64,000 nt of DNA from Bacteroidota bacterium (GTDB lineage Bacteria; Bacteroidota; Ignavibacteria; Ignavibacteriales; Ignavibacteriaceae), in contig JACZTL010000001.1 in the NCBI GenBank assembly GCA_022573715.1, positions 62,001 to 126,000 of the forward strand. Reading direction: 5' to 3'. Below the pieces are notes generated by a model. That model was not told the origin of the DNA, ran no database searches, and saw nothing but the letters and a program-made list of their open reading frames with translations. The position numbers were made by a program, and so were the translations under genes. This document shows positions 10,470-19,410 of the stretch, one piece after another; positions within the stretch are counted from its first letter, which is position 1, and the number at the start of each line of letters is the position of its first letter.

Positions 10470-11465
10470 TTGAATCTAAAGAATGCAAAAAGATTACTTA
10501 TTATAAGGCTCAGCTCTTTGGGTGATATTCTACTCACAACTCCACTAATTCGTGCAATAAAAAAAAATTATCCTGAAATAATAATAGACTTTCTGTTAAA
10601 AAAACAATATCAAGATGCTCTTAAATACAATAAATACATTTCAAATCTTTATCTCTTTCAAACAGGAAAAGATGAAGAAAAAAAATCAGAAACAAATTTA
10701 AAATTCAACAATTATGATTTTGTAATTGATCTTCAAAATAATTTAAGATCACGAAAAATTATAGGAGTTTTAAAAAGACCTATTGTAAAATTCAACAAAC
10801 ATAATTTTGATAAGTTTTTACTTGTTCAGTTTAAGTTAAACAAGCTACAATCACTTCCACAAATTCCGGTTAGATATACACAAACTATCTCTAATTTTTC
10901 ATTGGACGATGAGGGCCTGAATTTATATATTCCCGAATATATTAAAACCAAATTAACGAATGATAAAAAATATATTGGGTTTGGACCCGGTGGCAGACAT
11001 TTTACAAAAATGTGGCCAATTGATTATTATATTCAATTAGGTAATGAATTAAACCGTAATGGATTTGAAATTGTTTTGTTCGGTGGGAGAAGTGACGAAC
11101 AAATCTGTAAGCAAATAAAAGATAAACTCCCTCACGCTATAAATCTCTGCAATAATAATGATCTTCTTCAAACAGCAACGGATATGAAAAAGTGTCTCGC
11201 TGTAGTTTGTAATGACTCAGGATTAATGCACACTGCATGTTCTGTGAGAATCCCGGTACTTACTTTTTTTGGTTCAACTGTTAAAGAATTCGGTTTTGCT
11301 CCATACAAAAACAAGAATTTAATATTAGAGAACAATTCATTAACTTGTAGACCTTGTTCGCATATTGGTAGAAACAAATGCCCAAAAAAACATTTTAAGT
11401 GTATGATGAAATTATCTCCTGAATTGGCTTTTAATAAATTGCAAGAACTATTGAATGATAAATGA
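10470..11465 (+). CDS. Glycosyltransferase family 9 (LPS heptosyltransferase-like)
   Basis: 331 residues starting at TTG; no in-frame ATG precedes the conserved start RLLIIRLSSLGDILLTTPLI, the typical opening of heptosyltransferases. The second Rossmann domain has FGPGGRHFTKMWP and VCNDSGLMHTA, the ADP-sugar side of the GT-B fold. The C-terminal cluster CRPCSHIGRNKCPKKHFKCM is also usual in this family. It should add heptose or a related sugar to the lipid A inner core at the inner membrane. It overlaps waaA by 4 bp (ATGA), giving translational coupling. The exact acceptor sugar cannot be read from the sequence. Confidence 0.88.
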   Translation: MNLKNAKRLLIIRLSSLGDILLTTPLIRAIKKNYPEIIIDFLLKKQYQDALKYNKYISNLYLFQTGKDEEKKSETNLKFNNYDFVIDLQNNLRSRKIIGVLKRPIVKFNKHNFDKFLLVQFKLNKLQSLPQIPVRYTQTISNFSLDDEGLNLYIPEYIKTKLTNDKKYIGFGPGGRHFTKMWPIDYYIQLGNELNRNGFEIVLFGGRSDEQICKQIKDKLPHAINLCNNNDLLQTATDMKKCLAVVCNDSGLMHTACSVRIPVLTFFGSTVKEFGFAPYKNKNLILENNSLTCRPCSHIGRNKCPKKHFKCMMKLSPELAFNKLQELLNDK

Positions 11466-12739
11466 AAAGCTTTTGGAAAATAATATATAACTTACTTATT
11501 GTTCCATTGCTGTATGTTTTAATAAAAATAAGCAGTTTTTTTAGTTCAAAGATAAGAAGAGGAATAAGAGGAAGAAAAAGAATATTTGAAGACCTGATAA
11601 TAAACGCAGCTTCACTTGATAAAACTAAACAACTAATTTGGTTTCATTCTTCGTCTCTTGGTGAGTTTGAACAGGCAAAACCTATAATAAAAGAATTAAA
11701 AAATACAAGAGATTTTAATATACTGGTTACTTTTTTTTCACCTTCGGGTTATGAAAACTCTTTAAGGTACCCATATGCAGATTTGGTTTCCTATATTCCT
11801 TTAGATTCTAAATCAAATGCAAAAAGATTTATACAGATTGTTAAACCCAATTTAGTTGTTTTAATGAGGTATGATATTTGGCCCAATCATATTTGGGCAA
11901 TAAAAGAAACAGGTATTCCTGCAATCCTTATAGATGCTACAATGAAAAAAAATTCTGCAAGACATCTTCCAATAATTAAAAATTTTCATAAATATTTATT
12001 TAATGATCTTTCAAAAATTTTAACAGTTTCCAAAATTGATAACGAAAGATTTAAGGTGTTTGTTAAAGATAAGGAAAAGATTAAAGTTGTAGGTGACACA
12101 AGATTTGACCGTGTTTATGAAAAAAGCATAACATCAAGAGGAAGAAATCTTATAAATGAAGAATTGTTCAAAGACAAAACCGTATTTGTAGCCGGAAGTA
12201 CTTGGGAAGAAGATCAAGAAATCATTATTCCCGTGTTTAAAAAGCTTTGTAAGTATAACGAGAATTTATTAATGATAATAGCACCGCACGAACCATCAAT
12301 TCTAAACTTGGATAAAATTGAACACGATTTCGCAAAAGAGCTTGCGACAATTAGATTCTCATATTTAAATAATTTCAATGGTGAAAATGTAATTATTGTT
12401 GATTCAATAGGTATACTGTTAGCTCTATATACTTACGCTGATTTTGCATATGTGGGAGGTAGTTTCAAACAAGGCATTCATAATGTGCTTGAGGCAGCAG
12501 TGTACGGTGTGCCTGTTGTTTTTGGGCCAAAGATAGACAATTCACAGGAAGCACAAAAATTAGTTGAGATTGGAGGAGGAATTGTTGTTAGGAATAAACA
12601 AAATGCATACAGAGCTATCAGCAACTTAATCACTAATCAAAAGAAAAGAGAAGAAAGAGGAAAAATCAGTTATGATTATGTTCAGCAAAATTTAGGTGCA
12701 TCTAAACTAATTTTAAATGAGATAAATAATATTGTATAA
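11462..12739 (+). CDS. waaA: 3-deoxy-D-manno-octulosonic acid transferase
   Basis: 425 residues. It transfers Kdo from CMP-Kdo to lipid IVA, at the cytoplasmic face of the inner membrane. An N-terminal membrane anchor (about residues 5-27) is followed by the GT-B N domain with HSSSLGEFEQAKP, where Glu68 matches the catalytic base of WaaA. The C domain has VAGSTWEEDQEI and YVGGSFKQGIHNVLEAAVYG. Length is standard. The start codon overlaps the preceding glycosyltransferase stop, consistent with an LPS-core operon. Its presence shows the organism makes Kdo-containing lipid A. Confidence 0.95.
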   Translation: MKSFWKIIYNLLIVPLLYVLIKISSFFSSKIRRGIRGRKRIFEDLIINAASLDKTKQLIWFHSSSLGEFEQAKPIIKELKNTRDFNILVTFFSPSGYENSLRYPYADLVSYIPLDSKSNAKRFIQIVKPNLVVLMRYDIWPNHIWAIKETGIPAILIDATMKKNSARHLPIIKNFHKYLFNDLSKILTVSKIDNERFKVFVKDKEKIKVVGDTRFDRVYEKSITSRGRNLINEELFKDKTVFVAGSTWEEDQEIIIPVFKKLCKYNENLLMIIAPHEPSILNLDKIEHDFAKELATIRFSYLNNFNGENVIIVDSIGILLALYTYADFAYVGGSFKQGIHNVLEAAVYGVPVVFGPKIDNSQEAQKLVEIGGGIVVRNKQNAYRAISNLITNQKKREERGKISYDYVQQNLGASKLILNEINNIV

Positions 12740-12778
12740 TTTTTTATTAAAAAAGATTTTATATTAAGAGGAATAAAT

Positions 12779-13360
12779 ATGAAAAGGATAATATTTATGG
12801 CAGTACTATTTGGAATTTCTTTGTTCGCAAATAAAAACATTGCACAAAATAAAAACGAAGTTAATCTAAAGGATGCAAACATTTACAATTATACCGTGAA
12901 AAATATTGATAAAAAGGATGTTGATTTATCAGATTATAAGGGGAAGGTTTTATTGATTGTAAATGTTGCAAGCAAATGTGGTTATACTCCACAATACAAA
13001 GGTTTAGAAAAAATATACGGAAAATATAAATCAAAAGGTTTTGAAATTTTAGCATTTCCGTGCAACGATTTTGGTAAACAAGAACCCGGCACAAACGAAG
13101 AGATAAAAAATTTCTGCTCTGTAAATTACAATGTTACTTTCCCTCTGTTTGATAAAATAAGAGTAAAAGGGAATGACAAAGAACAACTTTATAAAATGCT
13201 TACTGAAAATTCCGTTACAGGTAAATCAGGTATAAAATGGAATTTTGAAAAATTCTTGATTGATAGAAATGGTAACGTGGTAAAAAGATTTAGGAGTCCT
13301 GCTAAACCCGGGGGCAAAAAGATAACTTTAGCAATTGAGAACGAACTGAAGAAAAGTTAA
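12779..13360 (+). CDS. Exported glutathione peroxidase (thioredoxin-type)
   Basis: 193 residues with a signal peptide at 1-22 (ending NIAQN), so probably periplasmic. The catalytic set is present: Cys67 in NVASKCGYT, Gln101 in FGKQEPG, and Trp154-Asn155 in KWNFEKF. Cys95 in FPCNDFG and Cys113 are candidate resolving residues. Non-selenocysteine members of this family usually reduce peroxides with thioredoxin rather than glutathione. A clear Shine-Dalgarno (AAGAGGAATAAAT) precedes the ATG. It sits 39 nt after waaA and could be read from the same transcript. Confidence 0.93.
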   Translation: MKRIIFMAVLFGISLFANKNIAQNKNEVNLKDANIYNYTVKNIDKKDVDLSDYKGKVLLIVNVASKCGYTPQYKGLEKIYGKYKSKGFEILAFPCNDFGKQEPGTNEEIKNFCSVNYNVTFPLFDKIRVKGNDKEQLYKMLTENSVTGKSGIKWNFEKFLIDRNGNVVKRFRSPAKPGGKKITLAIENELKKS

Positions 13361-13394
13361 TTCATTTTCAACTACTTCGTAGGGTTTCAAATTT

Positions 13395-13904
13395 TTATAA
13401 ATATTTTTCCTTAAGTATTTTTAAATGGTGCTTAACGTGTCCTGGAATTATATATTGAAGGGCATTAACCGTAAATTCATTGTTGTTTGCATTCCCCCTT
13501 CTCATTAAAACTTCATCAGAAAAACTTTTAAACATTATGATATTTGCTTCTCTTAATGCAATAAATTCATTTAATAAATCTTTAACAGTTCTATTATTAA
13601 AAAAACCTTCTTCTACATAATCATCCTGTTCAAAACCAGGCAGAGTTTGTTTCTCCCCTCTTGCAAAACTAAGTGTGCGGTAAGCCAAAATTCTTTCAGT
13701 GTCAACCAAATGCCCAAGCACTTCTTTTACAGTCCACTTCCCTTCTGCATAAGTATAATTCCCTTTATCCTCATCAATTGAATTAAATATAAGTTTTATT
13801 TCTCCCAACTGATTTTTTTGAAACTCAATTATATTTTCATCCTTTAAATTCATTAAATAATCTGCATAAAAGGGTGTATATTCGTTTTCTTTTGGCCAAG
13901 GCAT
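13395..13904 (-). CDS. DinB-family putative metal-dependent protein
   Basis: 169 residues forming the four-helix DinB/YfiT fold. Candidate metal ligands are His65 in EVLGHLVDTER and His156/His160 in PGHVKHHLKIL. The segment SFARGEKQTLPGFEQDDYVE is characteristic of the DinB_2 subgroup. Related enzymes act as thiol-dependent S-transferases or maleylpyruvate isomerases, but the substrate is not predictable. No signal peptide, so cytoplasmic. It is transcribed convergently with the glutathione peroxidase. Confidence 0.82.
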   Translation of the reverse strand: MPWPKENEYTPFYADYLMNLKDENIIEFQKNQLGEIKLIFNSIDEDKGNYTYAEGKWTVKEVLGHLVDTERILAYRTLSFARGEKQTLPGFEQDDYVEEGFFNNRTVKDLLNEFIALREANIIMFKSFSDEVLMRRGNANNNEFTVNALQYIIPGHVKHHLKILKEKYL

Positions 13905-13953
13905 AATGTTTACATTTTAATATTGTTACTAAATTAAATTATAAATATTCTCA

Positions 13954-14937
13954 CTATTCCCAAATCTTAACTTCAAATAATCCTTTTGAATTTGCGACGC
14001 CTCTGAACATTCCAGGGGTATTAAAAGAAAAGACATAACTTCCACCTTTATCCACAGCAATAATTCCACCGGAACCAGGTTTTAATCTTTTAAGTATCAT
14101 TTCATCTGCAGCTTGTTTTAATGTTAAACCCTTATATTCCATCAAAGCCGAGATATTAAAAGCTACTGTATTCCTTATAAACAATTCACCGATGCCTGTT
14201 GCTGACACACCGCAGGTTTTGTTGTTTGCATAAGTGCCTGCATTAACAAGTGGAGAATCTCCGACTCTGCCGTACATTTTATCCGAAAGTCCGCCCGTAG
14301 ATGTTCCAGCAGAAATATTTCCGTACATATCAATTGCAACACAACCTACAGTACCGTGCTTGTTTATTTTTTTATTGTGTCTTTTTTTCCAATTTTGTAA
14401 TCGCCTTGGTGTGTCAAAGTAATGATTATCAACAATCTCTACTCCTATTTTTTTCCCGAACTGATCGGCACCCGGCCCGACTAATAAAACGTGTTTTGTC
14501 TTTTCTTTTACTTTTCTTGCTAAAGTAATTGGATGTTTAATTATTGTTACTCCGGCTACAGCACCTGTTGAAAGATCTTTCCCGTCCATAATAGAAGCAT
14601 CTAATTCGTGTGTACCATTAGCGGTGAAAACTGCTCCCTTTCCTGAATTAAAATTTGGATTGTCTTCCATATATCTTATTACCTGCTCGACAGCATCAAT
14701 ACTTTTTCCACCCTCAGCTAAAATATTTTTCCCTATTGTAAGAGCAATTTTTAATGAATTTATGTAAGCCTTTTTTGTTGAATCAGGTATATCTTTACTT
14801 ATAAAACCGGCACCGCCGTGAATTACAATTGTAAATTTATTTGTTTTATTTTGAGCATTTGTTGTAATAAATAGATTATTTAAAAAGATAAACGATAGTA
14901 CTGCAATAAATATTTTAAGTGAAGAATTTTTTTTCAT
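13954..14937 (-). CDS. Isoaspartyl peptidase / plant-type L-asparaginase, exported
   Basis: 327 residues, Ntn-hydrolase family. A signal peptide (1-29, ending TTNAQ) suggests the periplasm. The precursor should self-cleave before Thr196 in the HGTVGCVAID motif, giving alpha and beta chains with Thr196 as nucleophile. GTSTGGLSDKMYGRVGDSPL is the following conserved substrate loop, and IVIHGGAG near residue 37 is the family opening. The enzyme removes isoaspartyl residues from dipeptides and has asparaginase activity in many homologues. The gene stands alone on the minus strand. Confidence 0.94.
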   Translation of the reverse strand: MKKNSSLKIFIAVLSFIFLNNLFITTNAQNKTNKFTIVIHGGAGFISKDIPDSTKKAYINSLKIALTIGKNILAEGGKSIDAVEQVIRYMEDNPNFNSGKGAVFTANGTHELDASIMDGKDLSTGAVAGVTIIKHPITLARKVKEKTKHVLLVGPGADQFGKKIGVEIVDNHYFDTPRRLQNWKKRHNKKINKHGTVGCVAIDMYGNISAGTSTGGLSDKMYGRVGDSPLVNAGTYANNKTCGVSATGIGELFIRNTVAFNISALMEYKGLTLKQAADEMILKRLKPGSGGIIAVDKGGSYVFSFNTPGMFRGVANSKGLFEVKIWE

Positions 14938-15033
14938 TTTCTAATCCAATAATTATTTGTAAATAATTTCTTTCAAAGTATAAAATTATTAAATTCCCAC
15001 TTAAAGTACATTAAAAAATATAATGGAGACCAA

Positions 15034-15831
15034 ATGAAAAAGGTACTAATGTGTCCGCCAAAATATTACAACATAGAATATGTAATTAATCCCTGGATGA
15101 AAACAGGTACGAAAATTGACCGCGATGCAGCTTATACTAATTACAGTTTATTGAAAGAAAATTATGAATCGTCCGGAATGGAAGTCTTAGAAATTGAGCC
15201 TGTTGAAGGTTTTCCTGATATGATATATACTGCTAACATTGGCTATGCCGAAGAAGATGTTTTTATTAAGGCAAATTTCAAAGCTCCAGAAAGAAGAAAA
15301 GAATCTGAGATTGCAGTAAATTATTTTGAAAATTTAAATTATAAAATACATGTTCTGCCTGAAGAAATATTATTTGAGGGTGAAGGCGATATAATAAGAT
15401 CAGATACTAAATATTTTATAGGTTACGGAGAAAGAACAAGCATAAAAGTAAAAGAGCATCTTGAAAAAATACTCGACAAAGAGTTTCACCCTATTGAATT
15501 AAATAACCCGTACTTTTATCATCTTGATACCTGCCTCGGACCATTAAATGACGATACGGCAATGATAAATCCTGTTGCTTTTACAAAGGAAGGAATAGAA
15601 TTGATAAATTCACAATTTAAAAATATTATAATTGCTGATGAACAAGACAACAATCTTTTAGCTTGTAATCTGGTAGTTAATAAAAATGATGTGTTTATAG
15701 GAAAAGGAATTTCCGAAAAACTTAAGCGTGAGTTGGAAAGTTATGGATTTACAGTAATTGAAATTAATATGACAGAATTTTTAAAGGGCGGCGGTAGCGT
15801 AAAGTGCCTGACACAAGAAATATTTGATTAA
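15034..15831 (+). CDS. DDAH/arginine-deiminase superfamily amidino-hydrolase
   Basis: 265 residues of the guanidine-modifying pentein fold. The catalytic set is visible: acidic FEGEGD (114-119), His163 in FYHLDTC and Cys258 in GGGSVKC. The size and the C-terminal position of the Cys fit dimethylarginine dimethylaminohydrolase-like members, which release citrulline and an amine. Arginine or another guanidino compound is an alternative substrate. Ribosome site GGAGACCAA precedes the ATG. The aat gene follows after 9 nt, so these two form a small operon. Confidence 0.8.
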   Translation: MKKVLMCPPKYYNIEYVINPWMKTGTKIDRDAAYTNYSLLKENYESSGMEVLEIEPVEGFPDMIYTANIGYAEEDVFIKANFKAPERRKESEIAVNYFENLNYKIHVLPEEILFEGEGDIIRSDTKYFIGYGERTSIKVKEHLEKILDKEFHPIELNNPYFYHLDTCLGPLNDDTAMINPVAFTKEGIELINSQFKNIIIADEQDNNLLACNLVVNKNDVFIGKGISEKLKRELESYGFTVIEINMTEFLKGGGSVKCLTQEIFD

Positions 15832-15840
15832 AGATATACA

Positions 15841-16443
15841 TTGGAAAAAAGCACAAACAAAGCGAAACTAATTCTACAAAATCCCAAAGCAATGATTAAA
15901 ATGTATGCTGTAGGTGCTTTCCCTATGGCTGATAAGGACACCAATGAAATAAATTGGTATATGCCGGAAATAAGAACGATTATACCATTAGACAATTATA
16001 ATTATCCGCGTTCATTAAAAAAATTTATTGCTAACTCAGAATTTACTTTTAAGTACGACTTTGACTTTCACTCTGTAATAAAATTGTGCGCCGACAGAGA
16101 AGAAACTTGGATATCGGGTGAACTTATTGAAGCATATCTCCGGATGGAAAAATTAGGATATGTCCACACAGTCGAGACTTACTCGAAAGGTAAGCTTGTC
16201 GGTGGTTTATATGGTATTACTTACAAAGGGGCATTCTTTGGGGAGTCGATGTTTTCAGTTATTCCTCAAGCTTCAAAAGCAGCTTTGATAAAATTGATTG
16301 AACATTTGAATGAAAATCAATTTGAACTTCTTGATGTGCAATATTCTACACCGCATTTAAAAATATTCGGAGCAACAGAAATAGAGTTTCAAGAATTCAA
16401 CAGATTATTAGAAAAAGCTTACAGGCGCAATTGTAAATTTTAA
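15841..16443 (+). CDS. aat: Leucyl/phenylalanyl-tRNA--protein transferase
   Basis: 200 residues. It adds Leu or Phe from aminoacyl-tRNA to N-terminal Arg/Lys, marking proteins for ClpAP (bacterial N-end rule). Family blocks GAFPMAD, INWYMPEIRTIIPLD, WISGELIEAYLRMEKLGYVH, GGLYGITYKGAFFGESMFS and LLDVQYSTPHLKIFGA are all present. The start is TTG at 15841; the next in-frame ATG (15892) would still keep the GAFPMAD block but would shorten the N terminus. Cytoplasmic. It lies 9 nt downstream of the amidino-hydrolase. Confidence 0.93.
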   Translation: MEKSTNKAKLILQNPKAMIKMYAVGAFPMADKDTNEINWYMPEIRTIIPLDNYNYPRSLKKFIANSEFTFKYDFDFHSVIKLCADREETWISGELIEAYLRMEKLGYVHTVETYSKGKLVGGLYGITYKGAFFGESMFSVIPQASKAALIKLIEHLNENQFELLDVQYSTPHLKIFGATEIEFQEFNRLLEKAYRRNCKF

Positions 16444-16456
16444 ATATGTAAGAGCC

Positions 16457-16491
16457 TGATTTGTCCTCCTCATGTGTAGAGGTATAAATCA
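16457..16491. terminator. Hairpin between convergent aat and M24 peptidase genes
   Basis: TGATTTGTCCTC (16457-16468) pairs imperfectly with GAGGTATAAATCA (16479-16491) around a 10-nt loop. It sits between two convergent stops and is a plausible bidirectional terminator, though neither side has a strong T run. Confidence 0.45.
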
Positions 16492-16507
16492 AGTTACTGT
16501 AATCAAA

Positions 16508-17695
16508 TTATATCAGCATTAATTTTTTCTGCGGTTTGGAAATAAACTCTGCTCCCTCCTTTCTGACAACAACTTCTTCTTCCAACGTTGAAACTCCGTA
16601 ACCTTTTACAGGTACTCTCGGTTCAATTGTGTAAACTTGATTTTCTTCCACTCTCATAAAAGGTGTATTTCCGTATCGTTCCCAACGTGGTAAAAGACCG
16701 CCACCGCCATCGTGTACTTTCCTTCCGACTTGATGACCGAGTCCGTGCGGATATTCTTCGTAACCCTGTTCGATAACATAACTTCGGGCAATGTCATCCA
16801 TTTCACAACCAAGAACACCAGGTTTCAGTTTATCTGCAACCATTTGTATAGCATCTCTAATTACGTTAAATCCTTGTTGAACAGGCTCCGGAGCGCTTGT
16901 TTCTCCATCTTTTAAAACATACCATGTTCTCTGAAGATCAGAACAATAACCATTATATTCTATTCCGAAATCAATATTAACCATATGTCCTTTTTCTACT
17001 TTTTTATCCGTTGGTCCTGAATGCGCGCCTGAAGCATCTGGACCGGTAAAAACTGCAGGACAGTGATCTTCATCCCAAGCTAAACCGTATCCCTTTTCTT
17101 TTACTATTGACTTTATGTAGCCGGCTATTTCTAACTCTGTTAATCCCGGTTTAATAAAGTCAGTTACCTTATCAAAAATTGTTAGAGTTTTATCAACGGC
17201 TTCCTGCATAATTGAAAGCTCTGTTCCAGATTTTCTTCCTTTCAATGCAGAGACTATTTCTTCTGATGAAACCAATTTCTTTTCATACCCTGTTCCTTTT
17301 AAGTGCTCCAATAAATTTAGATATAGTCCGTGCGGAAGTCCGTCTGCTAGTACAGAATCTTGTGAATAATTTATAGCAATCTTATTAGGTTTATTATTAT
17401 TTAAATATTCCAGCAACGGTTCTCTGATTGATTTAAGATAACCAATCACTTTGTTAAATTGTTCTTCCCCTTCAAAATTTTCAGATTCTAATGAGCCTAC
17501 AATAGCAGTTGTTTCACCGTTTTTGTTAATAAAAAAAGCTGATTGCCAAGTACAGTTTTTACCGACGACAATTTCAATTGTTGGGTCTTGCATTATTGAA
17601 CTTTCTCGTACAAAGATCAGCCAAAGATCTATATTTTTTTCTTTGAGAATATTTACAGCTTGCTTTATCTTTTCATTCATTATTTTGTTTATCAT
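16508..17695 (-). CDS. M24 family Xaa-Pro aminopeptidase-like metallopeptidase
   Basis: 395 residues: a creatinase-type N domain (1-150) and a pita-bread catalytic domain. The five dimetal ligands are visible: Asp242 (NIDFG), Asp253 (YCSDLQRTW), His321 (HGLGHQVG), Glu358 (YTIEPRV) and a Glu at about 373 (STLEEEV). It is a cytoplasmic aminopeptidase or prolidase-type enzyme removing residues next to proline. The start is the ATG at 17693-17695 behind AGAGTAAAATC; a second ATG at 17680 is possible. The gene is divergent from the glutamate dehydrogenase region. Confidence 0.92.
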   Translation of the reverse strand: MINKIMNEKIKQAVNILKEKNIDLWLIFVRESSIMQDPTIEIVVGKNCTWQSAFFINKNGETTAIVGSLESENFEGEEQFNKVIGYLKSIREPLLEYLNNNKPNKIAINYSQDSVLADGLPHGLYLNLLEHLKGTGYEKKLVSSEEIVSALKGRKSGTELSIMQEAVDKTLTIFDKVTDFIKPGLTELEIAGYIKSIVKEKGYGLAWDEDHCPAVFTGPDASGAHSGPTDKKVEKGHMVNIDFGIEYNGYCSDLQRTWYVLKDGETSAPEPVQQGFNVIRDAIQMVADKLKPGVLGCEMDDIARSYVIEQGYEEYPHGLGHQVGRKVHDGGGGLLPRWERYGNTPFMRVEENQVYTIEPRVPVKGYGVSTLEEEVVVRKEGAEFISKPQKKLMLI

Positions 17696-17698
17696 GAT

Positions 17699-17995
17699 TT
17701 TACTCTATAATTTTAAAATTTTATGGGTGTAAAATTATCAAATAAGAAGATAACATACTAAAGCAGAAAAATAATACTTAAATTTACATTGTTCGTTATT
17801 TCTAAATTAATCTCTAAGTTTGGAGTTGAAAATTAGTGTTATCTATACACTTTTTGTTTTAAAATGTTCGTTGATCAAGTTGTTTTATTTAAGTTGGAAG
17901 CGATGATATAAATATATCTATTTTCTTTTCCTTCCCGTAAAATGATTTAATTAAAAAGCTTAGGTTTTATATAAAATTTTAATACAGAGGATATT
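17699..17995. other. Divergent intergenic region upstream of gdhA-1
   Basis: About 300 bases between the M24 peptidase and the first glutamate dehydrogenase. It should hold promoters for both. Apart from a ribosome site (AGAGGATATT) before gdhA-1 and AT-rich sequence, I see no gene, RNA or convincing operator. Confidence 0.4.
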
Positions 17996-19336
17996 ATGTC
18001 TGAGTACACAGAAAATATTTTAAATAATGTAAAAGCTCAAAATCCAAGCGAACCTGAATTTCATCAGGCAGTTGAAGAAATGTTAGGTTCATTGGAAGTA
18101 GTATTAGATAGACATCCCGAATATAAACACGCTAAAATATTGGAAAGAATGGTTGAACCCGAAAGAAGCATATCTTTCAGAGTTCCGTGGATGGATGACC
18201 AGGGAGAAATACATATAAACCGTGGTTACAGAATTGAGATGAATTCAGCAATTGGTCCATACAAAGGCGGATTAAGATTTCACCCTTCCGTAACACGAGG
18301 TATTTTAAAATTCTTAGCCTTTGAGCAAGTATTTAAAAACAGTTTAACAACACTACCCATGGGCGGTGGAAAAGGCGGTTCTGATTTTGACCCCAAGGGA
18401 AAAAGTGATAATGAAGTAATGAGATTTTGCCAGAGTTTTATGACTGAATTATTCAGACACATCGGTCCAAATGTAGATATACCCGCCGGGGATATTGGTG
18501 TCGGCGGAAGAGAAATCGGTTATCTATTCGGTCAGTACAAGAGATTAAAAAATGAATTTACAGGTGTATTTACGGGCAAGGGTTTGAACTGGGGAGGTTC
18601 TTTAATACGTCCTGAAGCTACAGGTTACGGCGCTGTTTACTTTGCAAATGAAATGCTTAAAACCAAAGGAGATGAAATTGAAGGTAAGACTTTTGCTGTC
18701 TCGGGTTTTGGTAATGTAGCCTGGGGTGTAACTCAAAAAATAGATCAACTTGGCGGAAAAGTAGTTACTCTTTCCGGCCCTGATGGATTTATCTATGATA
18801 AAGACGGTGTTACCGGAGAAAAAATTGATTATATGCTAAAACTAAGAACCAGTGCTAATGACAGAATTAAAGATTATGCTGAAAAATTCAAAGTAGAATT
18901 TTATGAAGGCAAAAGACCTTGGGGAGTAAAAGTAGATGTTGCAATGCCTTGCGCAACACAAAATGAAATTTTTGAAGATGACGCAAAAGAATTATTAAAG
19001 AATGGATGCATCTGCCTATGCGAAGTTGCAAATATGCCTACTACAAATGAAGCTTATAAAATATTTGAAGAATCAGATATTCTCTTTTCTCCAGGTAAAG
19101 CATCAAATGCAGGCGGAGTAGCTACATCAGGATTGGAGATGTCACAAAATAGCATGCGACTCCCCTGGTCAACAGAAGAAGTTGACAGCAGACTCCACGA
19201 GATTATGATAAGGATACACGATACTTGTGTAACAACAGCAGAAAGATTCGGTACACCGGGCAACTATGTTAACGGAGCCAATATTGCCGGATTTTTAAAA
19301 GTTGCCGATGCAATGATGGATCAAGGATTAGTATAA
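17996..19336 (+). CDS. gdhA: Glutamate dehydrogenase, copy 1 (NAD-type residues)
   Basis: 446 residues, hexameric-type GDH that interconverts glutamate and 2-oxoglutarate plus ammonia. The catalytic domain has [13 protein letters not shown] and [17 protein letters not shown]. In the coenzyme domain it reads SGFGNVAWG and LSGPDGFIY, placing Phe238, Pro262 and Asp263 at the positions that fix NAD preference in the Clostridium symbiosum enzyme, whose CEVANMPTTNEA-like region it also resembles. This predicts an NAD-linked, mainly catabolic enzyme. Ribosome site AGAGGA. The gene is followed after 74 nt by the first receiver/ATP-grasp protein, with no terminator between. A diverged paralog lies at 22515-23876. 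Confidence 0.95.
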   Translation: MSEYTENILNNVKAQNPSEPEFHQAVEEMLGSLEVVLDRHPEYKHAKILERMVEPERSISFRVPWMDDQGEIHINRGYRIEMNSAIGPYKGGLRFHPSVTRGILKFLAFEQVFKNSLTTLPMGGGKGGSDFDPKGKSDNEVMRFCQSFMTELFRHIGPNVDIPAGDIGVGGREIGYLFGQYKRLKNEFTGVFTGKGLNWGGSLIRPEATGYGAVYFANEMLKTKGDEIEGKTFAVSGFGNVAWGVTQKIDQLGGKVVTLSGPDGFIYDKDGVTGEKIDYMLKLRTSANDRIKDYAEKFKVEFYEGKRPWGVKVDVAMPCATQNEIFEDDAKELLKNGCICLCEVANMPTTNEAYKIFEESDILFSPGKASNAGGVATSGLEMSQNSMRLPWSTEEVDSRLHEIMIRIHDTCVTTAERFGTPGNYVNGANIAGFLKVADAMMDQGLV

Positions 19337-19410
19337 TATTCTTTAGTTTGAATATATCTACTTATATTTAAACATATTAACTCATTATAAAAGTGAATAT
19401 ATTTTAAAGT

